From Ghiorsea sp. (lineage in GTDB: Bacteria > Pseudomonadota > Zetaproteobacteria > Mariprofundales > Mariprofundaceae): a stretch of DNA of 7,070 nt. The translations under genes and the position numbers were made by a program. Where the stretch lies: positions 1-7,070 of the forward strand of contig JAUZQX010000007.1 of assembly GCA_030950765.1 (NCBI GenBank), read 5' to 3'. Positions 6,107 through 7,070 of this stretch are shown in pieces; position 1 is the first letter of the stretch, and every line of letters starts with the position of its first letter. The notes under the pieces are model-generated. The model ran no database searches. It saw nothing but the letters and a program-made list of their open reading frames with translations, and was not told where the DNA came from.

Positions 6107-6829
6107 ATGTTCACCTATTCAGCCCAAGATTTGGAAGCATCGATTATATTTGAAGATTCGCGCTTTATTTTTATCAATAAACCAGCGGGTTTGGCTGTGC
6201 ATGGGGTTATTTCACAAGAAGGTGCGCCTGATAGTCTTGGTGTGATTGAGTTATTGCGACAATCGCGTCCTGATGCACCATATTTGGAACTGGCGCATAG
6301 ATTGGATAAACCAACATCGGGTGTGCTGGTGGTTGCCAAGCGAAAAAGTGCATTACGCGCCTTTCAGAAACAGCAGGAAAATCGAGGCGTAGATAAACAT
6401 TATGTAGCACTGGTGAAAGGTGTGTGGCAGGGCAGTCATCGAAAAGTGGATGCACCATTGTTTAAAGTGAAACATAAAGATGGTAGTTGGTCAGTCAAAG
6501 TAGATAAAAACAAGGGTAAACGCGCGGTGTCATATTTTTCGCCTGTGGAAACCCATAAAGATAGCTCGCTGGTGCGCATTAAAATTATTACGGGGCGCAC
6601 CCATCAAATCAGGGTACATGCCGCATTTATAGGTTTTCCTATTGTTGGTGATGATAAGTATGGTGATGCAGTGTTTAGTCAGGTTGCGCTAGCCAATAGC
6701 ATCAACCGCTTATGCCTGCATGCTGAATCTATAAAATTCTCACTGCCTGATATTGCAGCATATGATATTCAAGCTGTTTGGCGTGGTTTGAGTGTTGTTT
6801 TACCTCAAACTAGATTGCCTACTATTTGA
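6107..6829 (+). CDS. RluA-family pseudouridine synthase (RluC-like catalytic domain, no S4 domain)
   Basis: RluA-family enzymes isomerise specific uridines in rRNA or tRNA to pseudouridine. This 240-residue product opens with the conserved IIFEDSRFIFINKPAGLAVH (13-32). It carries HRLDKPTSG (64-72), where D67 is the catalytic aspartate, then VAKRKSALRAF, GRTHQIRVH (163-171) and the late RLCLHA (201-206). The stretches LELAHRLD, KRKSALR and HAAFIGFPIVGDDKYGD follow RluC, the enzyme for 23S U955/2504/2580, more closely than RluA or TruC as I recall them. RluC is about 319 residues with an N-terminal S4 RNA-binding domain. That domain is missing here: an in-frame TAG lies at 6095-6097, only 9 bp before the ATG, and the upstream gene leaves no room. 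The target is therefore unsure. No strong ribosome site is seen. Confidence 0.9.
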   Translation: MFTYSAQDLEASIIFEDSRFIFINKPAGLAVHGVISQEGAPDSLGVIELLRQSRPDAPYLELAHRLDKPTSGVLVVAKRKSALRAFQKQQENRGVDKHYVALVKGVWQGSHRKVDAPLFKVKHKDGSWSVKVDKNKGKRAVSYFSPVETHKDSSLVRIKIITGRTHQIRVHAAFIGFPIVGDDKYGDAVFSQVALANSINRLCLHAESIKFSLPDIAAYDIQAVWRGLSVVLPQTRLPTI

Positions 6830-6851
6830 TGCATACGCTAATCTTCGTCAA

Positions 6852-6870
6852 ATAGGTATCGTAAACCTAT
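6852..6870. repeat. Inverted repeat ATAGGT-N7-ACCTAT after the pseudouridine synthase
   Basis: Perfect 6-bp arms with a 7-nt loop begin 22 bp after the stop at 6829. No U-tract follows on the plus strand, so it is at best a weak or factor-assisted terminator. Confidence 0.4.
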
Positions 6871-6894
6871 CATAGACCTTCCTCAAAAATCCTT

Positions 6895-6931
6895 AAATGC
6901 GTGAAAAGAGCATTTCTGAGTACAAAAATGC
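6895..6931. repeat. Alternating AAATGC / GCATTT / AAATGC arms (mutually exclusive hairpins)
   Basis: AAATGC occurs at 6895-6900 and 6926-6931, with GCATTT at 6910-6915 between them. The middle arm can pair with either outer arm (loops of 9 and 10 nt) but not both. Such an arrangement can act as a switch, though chance is possible in an AT-rich region. Confidence 0.4.
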
Positions 6932-6933
6932 CA

Positions 6934-6969
6934 AGAAACGCGAAAAAGTAGTCAGTAAATAGCGTTTCT
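6934..6969. repeat. 8-bp inverted repeat AGAAACGC / GCGTTTCT
   Basis: AGAAACGC (6934-6941) and GCGTTTCT (6962-6969) are perfect reverse complements around a 20-nt loop. The left arm also pairs, with one mismatch, with GCATTTCT at 6910-6917. No T-run follows. Confidence 0.5.
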
Positions 6970-6974
6970 CACCA

Positions 6975-7061
6975 TGGAAGTGGGGCGTTAAGCACGCCAA
7001 AAGGGGGGTAGGTGGAAGGTTTTGAAAAAAAAAAAGGGCAAGCCAGTGGAAGTGGGGTGTT
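6975..7061. repeat. Direct repeat TGGAAGTGGGGYGTT, two copies 72 bp apart
   Basis: Copies at 6975-6989 and 7047-7061 match at 14 of 15 bases. Each is followed closely by a GTTRRRY-type heptamer: GTTAAGC at 6987-6993 (overlapping the copy's end) and GTTAGGC at 7062-7068. TGGAAG alone also occurs at 7013-7018. The first copy overlaps the hairpin GGCGT-TAAGC-ACGCC (6984-6998). No gene is visible in 6830-7070, and the window end cuts off whatever follows. Confidence 0.6.
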
Positions 7062-7070
7062 GTTAGGCGG

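Noticed and set aside
6975..7068. CRISPR array
   Set aside because: Only two imperfect 15-bp copies are present, flanking sequence does not match, and no cas gene is nearby.
6930..7070. Complete integron attC sites
   Set aside because: Only GTTRRRY-type halves are present; no complementary RYYYAAC arm or paired L boxes occur on either strand within range.
7025..7070. Start of a cobalamin or cyclic-di-GMP riboswitch (AGGGCAAGCCAGTGGAAG)
   Set aside because: The first bases look similar to conserved cores, but the following GTGGGGTGTTGTTAGGC does not fit either consensus, and the window ends before a fold can be judged.

Overview
This window is a chromosomal stretch from a flagellated bacterium, most likely a Gram-negative proteobacterium. 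It carries the 3' part of a fliF-fliG-fliH-fliI-fliJ operon, followed by a gene resembling the MotE/YlxF family. Zetaproteobacteria is a plausible but unproven guess at lineage; nothing here fixes the taxon. Base composition and codon choice look even from gene to gene, and I see no insertion sequence, CRISPR array, tRNA, rRNA or prophage.

Positions 1-5229 (+ strand) are one tightly packed flagellar transcription unit: fliF (5' end outside the window), fliG, fliH, fliI, fliJ and a membrane-anchored coiled-coil protein with an MgtE_N/MotE-like C-terminus. Every junction either overlaps (4 or 8 nt) or is separated by 2 nt, which suggests translational coupling. FliF forms the MS ring and FliG, bound to its C-terminus, is the rotor protein that takes torque. 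FliH, FliI and FliJ are the regulator, ATPase and central stalk of the flagellar export apparatus. The last gene probably encodes an assembly or motor accessory factor.

Positions 5233-5978 (- strand) hold two small membrane-protein genes, transcribed toward the flagellar operon and meeting it with only 3 bp between. One resembles DUF4282 proteins; the other is a small two-TM/pore-loop (K+ channel-like) protein with a TLGFGD filter. Both stop codons of the convergent pair lie within one small perfect inverted repeat.

Positions 5979-6106 form a divergent intergenic region with two short inverted repeats. Positions 6107-6829 (+) encode an RluA-family pseudouridine synthase most like RluC in its catalytic domain but without the N-terminal S4 domain.

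Positions 6830-7070 contain no convincing gene. They hold a cluster of inverted repeats, a short direct repeat (TGGAAGTGGGGYGTT, two copies 72 bp apart), a G-rich patch and an A11 run. This is the least explained part of the window. I found no clear undescribed multi-gene system; the best leads are this repeat-rich tail, the MotE-like gene, and the domain-reduced RluC homologue.
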